DNA of 30,312 nucleotides from a virus. Both the position numbers and the translations under genes were made by a program. Below the pieces are notes generated by a model. The model did no database searches. It was not told the DNA's origin and saw only the letters and a program-made list of their open reading frames with translations. This document shows, in pieces, positions 1-8,966 of this stretch; position 1 is the first letter of the stretch, and each line of letters opens with the position of its first letter. The stretch is taken from the IMG/VR virus record IMGVR_UViG_3300030104_006253, positions 1-30,312 of that record; one strand, written 5' to 3'.

Positions 1-488
1 AGCATCTTGTTGACCATCTCAGCGTGGTGCTTGCCCATCTCTTCCTTCATGACTGAGCGAATGTCTCCCAATCCGTCATCTTTGTCAGCTAGGAAGATAG
101 CAGTCTCGGACATGTCGAACGTGTGTGCGACAGTCTTCGGCTTTGCTGCTACGTGCTGGAAGATAGGCCTTACAGTCTCAGGCAGTGTTGCGTTCTCAGC
201 AACTCCACCGTGTAGGACACCATCGTTGTTTGGCCTTGCTGTGATAACTCTCCAGCCGGACCTGTCCCATGGTCTCTTTGGTAGTATTGAGAAGGCGTTG
301 AACTCTTGGTTGAGTTGCGACCAGACCTTGCGACCATAAATCGCTTGGTATGTTCCACCTGTGGTTGACAGCATTGGGCTGTCAGCCTTGAGTAGCTCGC
401 TACCGGAGTAGGAGTAACCCATTGCGTTCCCGGCGCCATAGTAATAGCGCTCCATGTCTGTTATTGTTCGTACATAATTTCTTGCCAT
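1..488 (-). CDS. Major capsid protein (HK97-fold type), N-terminal 162 residues, cut by window edge
   Basis: The reading frame opens at the ATG at 488 (first residues MARNYVRTITDMERYYYGAG) and runs off the left edge, so only the N-terminal part is seen. A clear ribosome site, AAGGAG, lies about ten bases upstream. Visible segments include a stretch reading W-D-R-S-G-W-R-V-I-T-A-R-P near residue 75 and A-K-P-K-T-V-A-H-T-F-D-M-S-E near residue 120, a layout typical of major capsid proteins of HK97-like viruses. The position, directly downstream of the prohead protease in a portal-protease-capsid order, is the main argument. The family assignment is therefore by context plus general resemblance; no catalytic motif exists to confirm it. 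It is probably the most highly expressed gene of the window. Confidence 0.72.
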   Translation of the reverse strand, partial: MARNYVRTITDMERYYYGAGNAMGYSYSGSELLKADSPMLSTTGGTYQAIYGRKVWSQLNQEFNAFSILPKRPWDRSGWRVITARPNNDGVLHGGVAENATLPETVRPIFQHVAAKPKTVAHTFDMSETAIFLADKDDGLGDIRSVMKEEMGKHHAEMVNKM

Positions 489-525
489 ATTTTTCACTCT
501 CCTTTAATCCTCAAATCTCCAGTAC

Positions 526-2001
526 TCACTCGAACGTCTTTGACGCCAAGTGGTGTACTTCCTCCCATGACATTTGTGCTAGGTCTTCAGTCGAAGGGAC
601 GACCACTGATGGTCCGCTCTCTGACTTGCGAATTTGTGCGCCTTCTTCGGCGGGAGATGCTATTTCATCGATTCTTGCTCCAAGAGCCTCAATGGACTTC
701 TGGATGTCGGCTAGTGGGCTGCGAGCATCGAAAGCTGCTGCCTCTGCCTTTGCGATTTCGTTTCTCCTCTCTGCGTTGAACCTCTCAGCGAAGTGCTTCT
801 CTAAGTCAGACTTGAACTCCTGCTCCATTGCTGCGGCCTTGTAGACCTCGTAAGCGGACTCAACTTCTGCATCAGAGACAGTAGCTGCGGAGATGAAGTC
901 GGATTTCTCGACTTTTCCACCTGCACCGGTTGTAGCGGCGATTGCGTTAGTGGAAGGTGACCCTCCCTCTTGCACTCTGCCCTTTACCTGTCCTGTGTGC
1001 TGTGTGTACCCAGCGTCCCACTCCTCAGGTGTGGAACCTAGGTTGGCTTTCTCAAGGTCGTCAAAGTGAGCTCTTGCGGCTATTGTGTCTACTCCACCGC
1101 TCTTCAAGGTGTCTTCCATCCAGTTTAGGTAGCTTGAGGTGATTACGTCTGAGTACTCCTCAGACTTCTCGACATCCTCGGCTTCCCCGGATTTCTTGGC
1201 ATCGTCTCCCTTGCCGTACATCATCTTCTCTTCTTTGTCGTCCTTCTTCTCAGCCTTGTCCTTTTTCTTGTCCATGTGCTCTTTGAGGCCCGCTGGCATG
1301 CCTTTCTCCATGTCATCGAGTCTTCCCTCAAGGCGCGATAGAACATCGCCAAGTTGCTTCATCATTTCGTTGTCGTTTTCTGTTTCTGTCATTTCTGTCA
1401 CTTCCGTGTCTTCTTTTAGTATGCTGAATGTTGCTTCGGGGTTTATGCCTTTTTCGCAAATCGTTATTTCGTGGAGCTCCAGTTTGCTAATCTCTTGGTA
1501 GTCGCCTCTCTTCTGGTCTGATTTTCTGACCCTCTTGAAAGCCTGCCCACCGATACTGAATCCCCTGAGAACGCCCTTTCTGATTTCTGCTGAAACCTCT
1601 TTTGCCTTCTCGATGTCGTTTCTGAGTTGTACTACTACAAACATCCCGACATCATCGACTTCGCTTTTCCACAACCTCCCTTCGCTATCAGTGTAATTCG
1701 GTATTACGTCTCCTACTTGTATATTTGAGTGCGCAAGTTGAACGTTTCTATACGACGGATTCTGCATAAATTTGCTGAATGCGTCCTTCAATGCCTCCTT
1801 CGTTATTACGTCACCCTGCTTGTCAACTACTTCTACGCTCGCATATCCAGCCACAATGAGGTCGTTTCCGCCTTTGAGGACGACCAGAGGGTCGTCGTCG
1901 TGGTTGAAGAGCTGTCGACTTCCGAGCACACTATCAGCCACAACGTATTGCTTTACTACTTCAATGCTTTGGGAATGAAAACGCACATCTCTAAGAGTCA
2001 T
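526..2001 (-). CDS. Prohead (capsid maturation) protease with long C-terminal scaffold-like region
   Basis: This 491-residue protein should cleave capsid and scaffold proteins during head maturation. The first 200 residues look like the HK97-type (S78) prohead protease: V-A-G-Y-A-S-V-E-V-V-D-K-Q-G-D-V-I near residue 50, candidate catalytic His91 in Q-L-A-H-S-N, candidate Ser149 in R-G-F-S-I-G-G, and the closing L-H-E-I-T-I-C-E-K-G-I-N-P-E-A segment around 176-190. After this comes a charged, Lys/Glu-rich region (about 210-300) with coiled-coil character, likely a fused scaffold. I chose the ATG at 2001, which overlaps the end of the upstream giant gene by 11 bases; the same frame stays open to 2058, but that lies deeper in the neighbour. 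The extreme C-terminus (Q-M-S-W-E-E-V-H-H-L-A-S) is shared with another head-module protein (8218-8562). Confidence 0.85.
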   Translation of the reverse strand: MTLRDVRFHSQSIEVVKQYVVADSVLGSRQLFNHDDDPLVVLKGGNDLIVAGYASVEVVDKQGDVITKEALKDAFSKFMQNPSYRNVQLAHSNIQVGDVIPNYTDSEGRLWKSEVDDVGMFVVVQLRNDIEKAKEVSAEIRKGVLRGFSIGGQAFKRVRKSDQKRGDYQEISKLELHEITICEKGINPEATFSILKEDTEVTEMTETENDNEMMKQLGDVLSRLEGRLDDMEKGMPAGLKEHMDKKKDKAEKKDDKEEKMMYGKGDDAKKSGEAEDVEKSEEYSDVITSSYLNWMEDTLKSGGVDTIAARAHFDDLEKANLGSTPEEWDAGYTQHTGQVKGRVQEGGSPSTNAIAATTGAGGKVEKSDFISAATVSDAEVESAYEVYKAAAMEQEFKSDLEKHFAERFNAERRNEIAKAEAAAFDARSPLADIQKSIEALGARIDEIASPAEEGAQIRKSESGPSVVVPSTEDLAQMSWEEVHHLASKTFE

Positions 2002-5000
2002 TTTCGATAGACTGCTCTGATGTTTGTCTTCTTTTCTTATCCCTTCCCGGATAGTCATCGGGTTTCTCGGGGTCAGTCCCCGGACGTTTCTTCATATCAT
2101 AGTCAGGCATGCTCTGCTCGCCAATCAACGTAGTTGGGCCTCTAGGGCTCTCAGTCCCATCGCCTACATCTATTCCCAATCCCCTACCACCGCTCATGGG
2201 GTAGTGGCCTGCAAATCCCTTGTCTAGCTTGTCTAGCACCTTCTCAATCATTATGAGGGCCTTCATCGTGTCCTTGGGCTTGAGCAGTATGTTCTGGTCC
2301 TTCTTGGGTTTGAGGATTCCTACGCTCTGATGCTCTATCCTGCGGGCACGCTCGTCAGTCATGCCCTCGTCTGCCTCCTCCTCATCCCAGTCTGCACCAT
2401 CGGGCGTCTCGAGCTCCTCCTTCTTGAGGTAGGCGAATCCCCTCTGCCAGAAGGGCTCTAGGCTCTTGGCCAGCCTAACTGAGTAGTCTGACGAGGTGAC
2501 TCCTCCTATCGCCGCTATGGGGTTGGTTGGCCCCTCTTCGGTAATTTCGTACTTGACTATGTCCTCTGGCAGTCTCAGTATGAAGTGCTTGTCCTCTATC
2601 TCCATCGTGAATGGTATGTGGTAGAGTATGTCCTCCTTGGCTAGCATGACCCACTTGGGGTGCTTCTCCTCCCCCTTCATGTAAGTGGACTTGGCGTCCC
2701 TTATCAGTAGCATGTCGTTCTCCTTGCCTAGTGACTCCACTGCCTGTTTCAGCCCGACCTCGTCGGTGACCCTGATATCTGATGGGCTCGGTACGTGCAC
2801 TGGGTGGTAGCTGTCGAACTGCCCTCTGAGTATCTTGACCCTCTCACGGGTGGTTAGGTCGGTCACATCGTCCTTGTCGTACATCATTATGTCATTGATG
2901 AACAGCTCGCCATCGACCATAGTGGCATCCACCACGAAGTTCTTCTTGCACGACGAGCGTAGCGCCGACCTCAAATCGTCACTGGTGGACTGGTTCTCGC
3001 CCTTCTCGTTCTCTATGTAGATGTGATTGCCCTTCTTGCTGACCTTGCACCTCGTTCCCTCCCTGTGGACTGAGACTACCCACTCGCCAGTGAAGCCCCT
3101 GAGCTGTGACATGTCATCGAGCTCGAATATCCTGTGCATGGGCTCTATGAGGGGAATCTCCTTGGGTAGGTCGGCCTTATTCATTATGTTGTGGTCCTTC
3201 TGGTGAGGGAACTCACCAGTGCTATCGGGTGTGCCCATTGCGGACCCGCTCTGCACTGGCATGGAGTTCTGCATCATTGACTGGATGTGCTCGGTACTGT
3301 GGGTGTCGCTTAGGACCGCTTGTAGCGTAGACACGGGTACTGTGTTGTAGTCGACTGGTTGGGGGTTCATCCCAAGCACCATCTCAGAGCCGTCGTGCTC
3401 GAAGCCGAACTCGGCTGTCATCTCATGGCCCGTGTCTAGGGCGCCGTCGTTGATGACGTCTAGAGGCACTATGCCGCTTTGGCTGTTGATTGAGCGTATT
3501 GGGCTATCGTCGTACCCGCCTATCAGGCTTGCGGAAGATGTCGGCATCTCGGAGGTAATCTCCTCGGGAGCTATAGCTGGGTTGAAGGACATGATGTGGC
3601 TAGCTATGTCCTTGATGGGAAGGTGCCTCTTTCGGGTTTGCGAGCCCTTACCGGGAGGGTTCGGGTGAAGCAAGGGGCTTCCGTCTCTGGATACGATGCC
3701 CTTGCCATCCCCCTTCGTCTTGGCTTGCGGCGGTCGGTGAAGCTGTAGGCCATACGCATCCAGTTTAGCGGGTGTGCCCATCGCATTTCTACCAAACCAA
3801 GACATCGCGCTGTGTATGGGTATCCTCTGTACGAGGGTTTTGAGTTTGTTTTTCCTTTCTGGGTTGTTACTCCCCGTCGGCCAGTCCCTCTTGTCGTTGG
3901 CCAGAGCTATGTCCAAGGCGTCATGGACGCTGTCATGTCCCCTGACGTGAGTGAACATGTCCTTGTCCTCATCGTTCCAGTCATGGCCTATCCCAGCTAG
4001 CTTGCCGAACGACATGGCAATGACGTTTCCCCTGACGTCTGGGCTGTTCAACCAGTTGGATACGTATTCCTTGTGGGCCTCGTCGTTGGGTAGGCCCAAT
4101 ATCTCCAAGGCCTCGTCCACACCAGTGTCAGGGCCTATCGTGTGGTTGTCCATTATACTGGGTTGTTGCAGGTAGTTGGATATGAGGGCATGCATGTCTG
4201 AGGTGGTTTCCTGCTCCACACCCCTCCTGATGTCATGCCCGTAGGAGGTGAGGGAGTGGCCATCGTCTAGGTGCAATGAGCGCATCGCCGCTGATATCAG
4301 GGCATACGAGTTAGCTAGCCCTTTGGGGTTTTCCGGGTGGAATGCCAGTGGTATCTTTTCTAGCACTTTCGGTATCATTTGCTTGGCTCTCTGAATTACA
4401 GCTCTGTTATCGGATGATATCAGCTTCTGTAGGTTCTCCCTCGCACCGTGGCCCGAATATCCGCTGACAGCTCTATCTTCCTGCTCCCTCTGTATCTCCA
4501 TCAGGGATTTTATGTCCTCGATTATCTCCTCCTTGCCCTCGAAGGACAACCTCGGGTCATTGAGCTCGTCATAGAGGTTCTCTATCCTGTTCTCCAACGA
4601 CATTCCCATCAGTGGCATCTTAGTTTCAGGTGTGGAGGGCACGGTCGGTACCTCGCTCATGATATCACCCACGTTCATCCCTGATGGTAGCAGGTCCTCG
4701 GGGCTCTGGAGGAACTGCTTGAAGGTGTACGGTCTGGCTAATGCCTCCTCGGGCCTCTGCATCCTACCATTGAGAGCTATCATCATGTACGCCAGTGATG
4801 CGTTCCTCCTTACAGCCGCATCACCCCTGACTCTCCCCCTACCAGCGGAGGTCTGCGTGTACTGGTTGTCATGTGTGAGCTCACCCAAGCCATCATGAGC
4901 GAAATCGGTCGTCCTCTTGGGGTGTCTCTCCCTGTCTATCTGGAGAGAGGGGGGCATGCCGTCCCTGATTTGTCTGAAGACAGTGGGGCTTCTGGTGTAC

Positions 5001-7459
5001 GAGTGCATGTCGTCGGCATTCTTGACGTTCCTGCCTCTAGTCTTGGTTCCGCGAGACATGGTGTCCGTCTTGGCCATTATACCGTGGACGGTGCTATGGT
5101 GCCTGACACCGGCTTCGAGGAAGTGAGGGAGTAGCTGTGACGTAGCGCCGATTGCCAATGGGTTGGGGTCTATCGCCCCATCGTTCCGCTTGGTGCCGAT
5201 TATCGAGCTCTCCCCTCCGTCTAAGTAGGAGTGAATGACATTCTCCCGACCGGTTTGTAAGCCGCTCTCCTCATCGATTATGTCCTTAGTGAATCCCCTG
5301 TCTATGAACTTCGGGCTCAATGAGAGGTGGTCGTGCAGTATCTCAGCCAGTGTCATCTTCTGCTTGCCCAGCCCCCCTCTGTGGGTGAACGGCTGAGCGA
5401 ATGGGAAAGCCAGTCCCCTGAGCTTGCCATCGACCTCCAAGTACTGGTCATGCTGTTCCTCAGGAAGGTCGTCCTTGTGAGGTGCGTTGATGTGCGTCCT
5501 GTGAGCGGTCTTGGCGTTTCTGAGGGGCTTGGCCAATTTAGCCAGCCCCAGTCTGGCATCCACCTCCTGCATGACCTGTGTCATTACGCTCTTGGATAGC
5601 AACGACTTTCTCTCCTTCGTGCCGAACATGGGGTGAAGCCCCTTCTCCTCCATCAGGTCATTGTAGCCCACTAGGTCCATGAGACCGCTCCTAGAGAGTC
5701 CCACGTCGCTCCTCCTGTCTATCCTGCCAGCTAGGGCTTCCTTCAAGCTAGCACCACCCTCCATCTTCTTTGTGATTTGCTCGATGTCCTCCCTGTCGAA
5801 GGAGAACAGGTTCCTATTGTCCCTCTTTCTCTCGGGGTCCTCATCCTCATCGCCATGGTGCAACACATCGTCACCCTCGTAGATAGCGTCGATGTTGTCC
5901 ATGAGAGCCTCGTAGGCAGTCTTGTCGAATAATTGGGTCACCTCCTCCTTAGTGCCCTGTCCGGGTTTTCTGACTTCCTTGTACTCATATGGCTCACCTA
6001 CGTGCAGCTCACCATCCTCGGTTAGATACACCTTCCTCAGTGAGTCAGCTACCATGCCCTCGTCGCCAGTTATCTCAGTGTCCTCGATGTCCTCGACGTT
6101 GGCATTGGCGTTGGCACCGGGGAACATGCTCCTCCTAGAGAAGAAGTCATCTTCAGCACCGTTCCTGTGAGCTAGGTTCTTCTTGAGTCTGGACATGGAT
6201 ATTCTATGGCCATCCGGGAGCACGACGATTTGGTGATTGGGGTCATCGAAGAGATGCTCAGCCACATGCTCCATCACCATCGTTCTCTCCTTCGGGGATA
6301 GGAACTCGAGTCCGAGGTTGTAAGTGGACCAGCCCATCCCATGCGCGTGTGCACGACCCCTTGTAGTCAGCTTCTCCTTTGCCTCTTGAAACGACTGTTC
6401 TGGGTTCCTATACAGCTCTGCCTGTATCTCCGCTTCGGTCGGCTCTACCCTGTCGCTGTCCTCGAATACGTCGTGGCTGTCCAGCTTCCTCATTCTGGCA
6501 TCGAAGTGCGCCTTCTCCAAGTCGACGCCTTGCGCCTCCAATTGCTTCATCTCCCTCAAGTGCTCAGCCCTCTCATCCACGTCGTCTATGTCCTGCCCAC
6601 TCCTCCACCTGTTGAAGTCCCTCAGCCTGAGAGAGTGCTGGTGGGTGACATCGCTCTCGTGATTCTCACCACCCCCTAGGAATGAGAATGCGTGGTTGCT
6701 TCTGGCTTGCCCCTTCTCCTCCTTCCTGTTGTTTGCCCCCTTGTAGAATCCATGGTCCTCACCCTCGAAGAAAGCACTCCAGAACTTCTTGTGATTATCC
6801 TCGGCACGAGCCGATTGCTCTGCTAGCGACTCCCCTCCCTCCTTGTCGAAGTAGAAGTTCCTGAGCACGTTCTCCCACTCTGGCATTCCAGTGTCCGCCC
6901 TCCTCCTCCTGATTGGGTGCGACTTCTCGCTGAATGGGTCTACGTTGGCATACCTCTCCGCTGCCTTCCTCTCTAGCACGTTAGGCGTTTTCTTGTTTAT
7001 CATCAGCTTGTGAGGCATTATCTCTGGCCATAGACCGTGGTTCATCGATAGTGGTATCTCGTTGTTCGCAAGATGGTCCAGAGCCGTTTCGCCATCGCCC
7101 TGCTCCTTGAAAAAGCCATATCCGTGCTTTTCGTTATCGGACTTGTTCCAGTGCCTCTTTACCCTGCCTCTGAAGGCATGGTCAGCCGCGTAGCCCATCA
7201 TCAAAGCAGGCCTGTAGTTAGCTCTGCTACGGGGCTCTCTTTTCTGCTGCTTCATGAAGTAGTCACTGTAGGACAGGGCTACCATGTCCTTGTCGTTCAA
7301 GTCGTACTCTATGCCGTGATTGTGGAGGTTGATGGTTGACAGGATGAAGTCCCCGACTTCCTGTGAGGGGTCCGTATCGTCGAAGATTGCCTTGATGAGC
7401 TCGGTGCGATGTCTCAGATAGACGTCCACTGCATCCTCTTGCATCTCATCACCGCTCAT
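1991..7459 (-). CDS. 1822-residue head-module protein with a degenerate ATP-dependent DNA-ligase-like domain
   Basis: The largest gene in the window. Most of it I do not recognise: it is strongly charged, rich in His, Asp and Arg, with no clear membrane segment. Residues roughly 1435-1700 resemble the nucleotidyltransferase domain of ATP-dependent DNA ligases: E-W-V-V-S-V-H-R-E-G-T-R-C-K-V at about 1459 fits motif I, V-V-D-A-T-M-V-D-G-E-L-F-I-N-D-I-M-M-Y-D fits motif III and the following strand, T-T-R-E-R-V-K-I-L-R follows as in ligases, and M-L-L-I-R ... K-W-V-M-L fits motifs IV-V. The nucleotide-accepting lysine of motif I is His here, and the acidic residue of motif III and the motif V lysines also look lost, so I infer no ligase activity. 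Its position between small head genes and the protease suggests a virion or assembly role. Confidence 0.7.
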   Translation of the reverse strand: MSGDEMQEDAVDVYLRHRTELIKAIFDDTDPSQEVGDFILSTINLHNHGIEYDLNDKDMVALSYSDYFMKQQKREPRSRANYRPALMMGYAADHAFRGRVKRHWNKSDNEKHGYGFFKEQGDGETALDHLANNEIPLSMNHGLWPEIMPHKLMINKKTPNVLERKAAERYANVDPFSEKSHPIRRRRADTGMPEWENVLRNFYFDKEGGESLAEQSARAEDNHKKFWSAFFEGEDHGFYKGANNRKEEKGQARSNHAFSFLGGGENHESDVTHQHSLRLRDFNRWRSGQDIDDVDERAEHLREMKQLEAQGVDLEKAHFDARMRKLDSHDVFEDSDRVEPTEAEIQAELYRNPEQSFQEAKEKLTTRGRAHAHGMGWSTYNLGLEFLSPKERTMVMEHVAEHLFDDPNHQIVVLPDGHRISMSRLKKNLAHRNGAEDDFFSRRSMFPGANANANVEDIEDTEITGDEGMVADSLRKVYLTEDGELHVGEPYEYKEVRKPGQGTKEEVTQLFDKTAYEALMDNIDAIYEGDDVLHHGDEDEDPERKRDNRNLFSFDREDIEQITKKMEGGASLKEALAGRIDRRSDVGLSRSGLMDLVGYNDLMEEKGLHPMFGTKERKSLLSKSVMTQVMQEVDARLGLAKLAKPLRNAKTAHRTHINAPHKDDLPEEQHDQYLEVDGKLRGLAFPFAQPFTHRGGLGKQKMTLAEILHDHLSLSPKFIDRGFTKDIIDEESGLQTGRENVIHSYLDGGESSIIGTKRNDGAIDPNPLAIGATSQLLPHFLEAGVRHHSTVHGIMAKTDTMSRGTKTRGRNVKNADDMHSYTRSPTVFRQIRDGMPPSLQIDRERHPKRTTDFAHDGLGELTHDNQYTQTSAGRGRVRGDAAVRRNASLAYMMIALNGRMQRPEEALARPYTFKQFLQSPEDLLPSGMNVGDIMSEVPTVPSTPETKMPLMGMSLENRIENLYDELNDPRLSFEGKEEIIEDIKSLMEIQREQEDRAVSGYSGHGARENLQKLISSDNRAVIQRAKQMIPKVLEKIPLAFHPENPKGLANSYALISAAMRSLHLDDGHSLTSYGHDIRRGVEQETTSDMHALISNYLQQPSIMDNHTIGPDTGVDEALEILGLPNDEAHKEYVSNWLNSPDVRGNVIAMSFGKLAGIGHDWNDEDKDMFTHVRGHDSVHDALDIALANDKRDWPTGSNNPERKNKLKTLVQRIPIHSAMSWFGRNAMGTPAKLDAYGLQLHRPPQAKTKGDGKGIVSRDGSPLLHPNPPGKGSQTRKRHLPIKDIASHIMSFNPAIAPEEITSEMPTSSASLIGGYDDSPIRSINSQSGIVPLDVINDGALDTGHEMTAEFGFEHDGSEMVLGMNPQPVDYNTVPVSTLQAVLSDTHSTEHIQSMMQNSMPVQSGSAMGTPDSTGEFPHQKDHNIMNKADLPKEIPLIEPMHRIFELDDMSQLRGFTGEWVVSVHREGTRCKVSKKGNHIYIENEKGENQSTSDDLRSALRSSCKKNFVVDATMVDGELFINDIMMYDKDDVTDLTTRERVKILRGQFDSYHPVHVPSPSDIRVTDEVGLKQAVESLGKENDMLLIRDAKSTYMKGEEKHPKWVMLAKEDILYHIPFTMEIEDKHFILRLPEDIVKYEITEEGPTNPIAAIGGVTSSDYSVRLAKSLEPFWQRGFAYLKKEELETPDGADWDEEEADEGMTDERARRIEHQSVGILKPKKDQNILLKPKDTMKALIMIEKVLDKLDKGFAGHYPMSGGRGLGIDVGDGTESPRGPTTLIGEQSMPDYDMKKRPGTDPEKPDDYPGRDKKRRQTSEQSIENDS

Positions 7460-7462
7460 CCC

Positions 7463-7600
7463 CTACATTGCCCGAGCATAATCCGGGCAGTTAGTCAAGG
7501 GCATGTTAGGGTGCTTGTTGCATGACCCATGAATACTTGCACCGCATGTGGCACAGGGAGACATGTTAGTTACAGCTTTCAAGACTGCTACTCTGCTCAA
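7463..7600 (-). CDS. Small CxxC protein, 45 residues, TTG start
   Basis: A short frame fills the otherwise empty gap between two head-module genes. It starts at a TTG three bases beyond the upstream gene's stop (or at an internal ATG giving 33 residues) and ends at a TAG at 7463. The product contains C-A-T-C-G followed by H-G-S-C-N-K-H and T-N-C-P-D-Y, a plausible zinc knuckle. If the TTG is used, its first residues (M-S-R-V-A-V-L-K) resemble the starts of the proteins at 13372-14052 and 16421-18295. The function is unknown. It is plausible because the spacing is tight and Cys/His knuckles recur throughout this genome, but it is short enough to be chance. Confidence 0.5.
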   Translation of the reverse strand: MSRVAVLKAVTNMSPCATCGASIHGSCNKHPNMPLTNCPDYARAM

Positions 7601-7602
7601 CT

Positions 7603-8217
7603 CTAGCCCTCCACGAGTCTGTTTATGTTGTCGTGGGGATTCCTGAGGGATGATTCGGCTTGCATGTCAAGAGAGCTGGATGATGCGCCTTTGTTAGCAA
7701 CGTCATCCGCATCCAATAGGGATTGGTTGGTCTGGTATTGGGCGTTGAACGTCTTACCACCTGATTCAGACATGAACTGAACTCCACCGGGACGTGTGTC
7801 AAACATGGTCTCCTTGTGGTGCTCGCCTTTCTTCATATCGGCTTTCATTCCTCCGCAACCCATCTTCATAGTGCCGTCCTTCATCATGCACCCGCCCTTA
7901 GTCATCTTGCCACCGCAGGATGGGCATGTGCCACTTCCTTTCTCGACTTTATCGTGAACCTTGTCACATTGTGCCTTCTGCTTCGTTGAACACTCTGAGT
8001 ATTTCTTGCCGAAGTTCTTCATGCAGTATTTGTCTTTCTCAGCCATGCTACCCTTGATTTTCTCATCCTTGGAGCCCTCTCCATCAGCAGCGAAGTGAGG
8101 TACTCTCTTACCATCGTGCTCTACCATCTGTAGTTTCTCTGCTTTCTGTAGCAGGTTCTGGGCTTTGGCTAGCATGTCATACACATCATTGGATGCCGTT
8201 GTGTATCTTGGTTTCAT
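7603..8217 (-). CDS. Unknown head-module protein with Cys-rich zinc-ribbon-like centre
   Basis: A 204-residue protein starting with an ATG placed immediately after the TAA of the upstream gene. The N-terminal 30 residues form a likely amphipathic helix (D-M-L-A-K-A-Q-N-L-L-Q-K-A-E-K). The centre, about residues 65-135, is rich in Cys, Met, Lys and Gly, with C-P-S-C-G-G-K-M-T-K-G-G-C and G-C-G-G, consistent with one or more zinc ribbons. The C-terminal third is polar. I cannot assign a function; its place between portal-associated small genes and the protease points to a virion or assembly protein. Confidence 0.75.
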   Translation of the reverse strand: MKPRYTTASNDVYDMLAKAQNLLQKAEKLQMVEHDGKRVPHFAADGEGSKDEKIKGSMAEKDKYCMKNFGKKYSECSTKQKAQCDKVHDKVEKGSGTCPSCGGKMTKGGCMMKDGTMKMGCGGMKADMKKGEHHKETMFDTRPGGVQFMSESGGKTFNAQYQTNQSLLDADDVANKGASSSSLDMQAESSLRNPHDNINRLVEG

Positions 8218-8562
8218 TTAGTACATCTCCTTTACTTCTCTATGCTGAGATGCCATATCATGAATCTCGTCCCAAGTCATCTCGTGAATCTGCTCGTTGC
8301 TGAAGCTGTCTAAATTCTCATTGTTGTTATCAGCCTTCATTATACCAGTTCCCATATCAGCTCTGAAGGCATCTCCCTCCACATCTTCCGAGTATGGGGT
8401 GCTGTAGGGTACGAAGCCAGCTTTTCTGAGCATGGCATTTGGGTTCTGTATCATACCCCTGAGAGCTTGGTTCTCCGCTTTGAGGAGTTTTACGTCGTTG
8501 TCCATGGACTCCATCTTGGATATCAGGGTGTTCATCAGTTTCTCTGCACCCGAGTCTTCCAT
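8218..8562 (-). CDS. Small head-module protein with the same C-terminal motif as the prohead protease
   Basis: A 114-residue protein. Residues 7-40 are heptad-like and probably a coiled coil (L-I-S-K-M-E-S-M-D-N-D-V-K-L-L-K-A-E-N-Q). The C-terminus reads Q-I-H-E-M-T-W-D-E-I-H-D-M-A-S, nearly the same as the end of the protease (Q-M-S-W-E-E-V-H-H-L-A-S). In HK97-like systems scaffold C-termini often contact the capsid protein, so I infer a small scaffold or assembly factor. No enzyme motif is visible. The stop codon abuts the next gene's start without a gap. Confidence 0.75.
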   Translation of the reverse strand: MEDSGAEKLMNTLISKMESMDNDVKLLKAENQALRGMIQNPNAMLRKAGFVPYSTPYSEDVEGDAFRADMGTGIMKADNNNENLDSFSNEQIHEMTWDEIHDMASQHREVKEMY

Positions 8563-8571
8563 GCTATCGCC

Positions 8572-8925
8572 TCAGACTTTCCTACCGAATGTGCTTCTAG
8601 CCTTCCTCATTCCCTGATTGCTTCTAGCTGGTATGATTGTTCCGGGCAGTTGCCTGTCTCTCATGCTAGGGTCGAAGTTGGAGCCGGACTCGTTGTACTT
8701 CAGAACTGGGCTTTGGTGTTGCCACCCGTTATCTGGGGTGACTACCTCAGTGTCTGCCTTCTTGATAGCGAAGTGCAAATCCTCCTCCAAGGTGGCTGCG
8801 TACTTCAGAATCTCTGTCAAATGTGCTCTAGCCTCATCTGCGTTTCCGTCTTCGATTGCCTTGTTCAAACCCTCGTTATGAGCGTTCATTTTTCTTGCCA
8901 TAGGATGCATTTTGATGAGGTCCAT
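8572..8925 (-). CDS. Small unknown head-module protein, helical
   Basis: A 117-residue protein when started at the ATG at 8925, which has GGTGA a few bases upstream; a GTG at 8955 is possible but its only ribosome site is too close. The first 65 residues are helical and charged (H-L-T-E-I-L-K-Y-A-A-T-L-E-E-D-L-H-F-A-I), the rest polar and probably disordered, ending in basic residues. It sits directly after the portal gene and before the small scaffold-like gene. The function is unknown; a connector or head accessory protein is one possibility. Confidence 0.7.
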   Translation of the reverse strand: MDLIKMHPMARKMNAHNEGLNKAIEDGNADEARAHLTEILKYAATLEEDLHFAIKKADTEVVTPDNGWQHQSPVLKYNESGSNFDPSMRDRQLPGTIIPARSNQGMRKARSTFGRKV

Positions 8926-8966
8926 CGTCACCACTTGCCTAACCCGAGGGCGCACTTCCTCATTAA

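Noticed and set aside
170-439. 89-residue minus-strand frame
   Set aside because: It is an out-of-frame reading of the capsid gene, which continues beyond the window edge.
1991-3200. Active ATP-dependent DNA ligase at the end of the giant protein
   Set aside because: The nucleotide-accepting lysine and other motif residues appear substituted, and the domain is embedded in an 1822-residue head-module protein.
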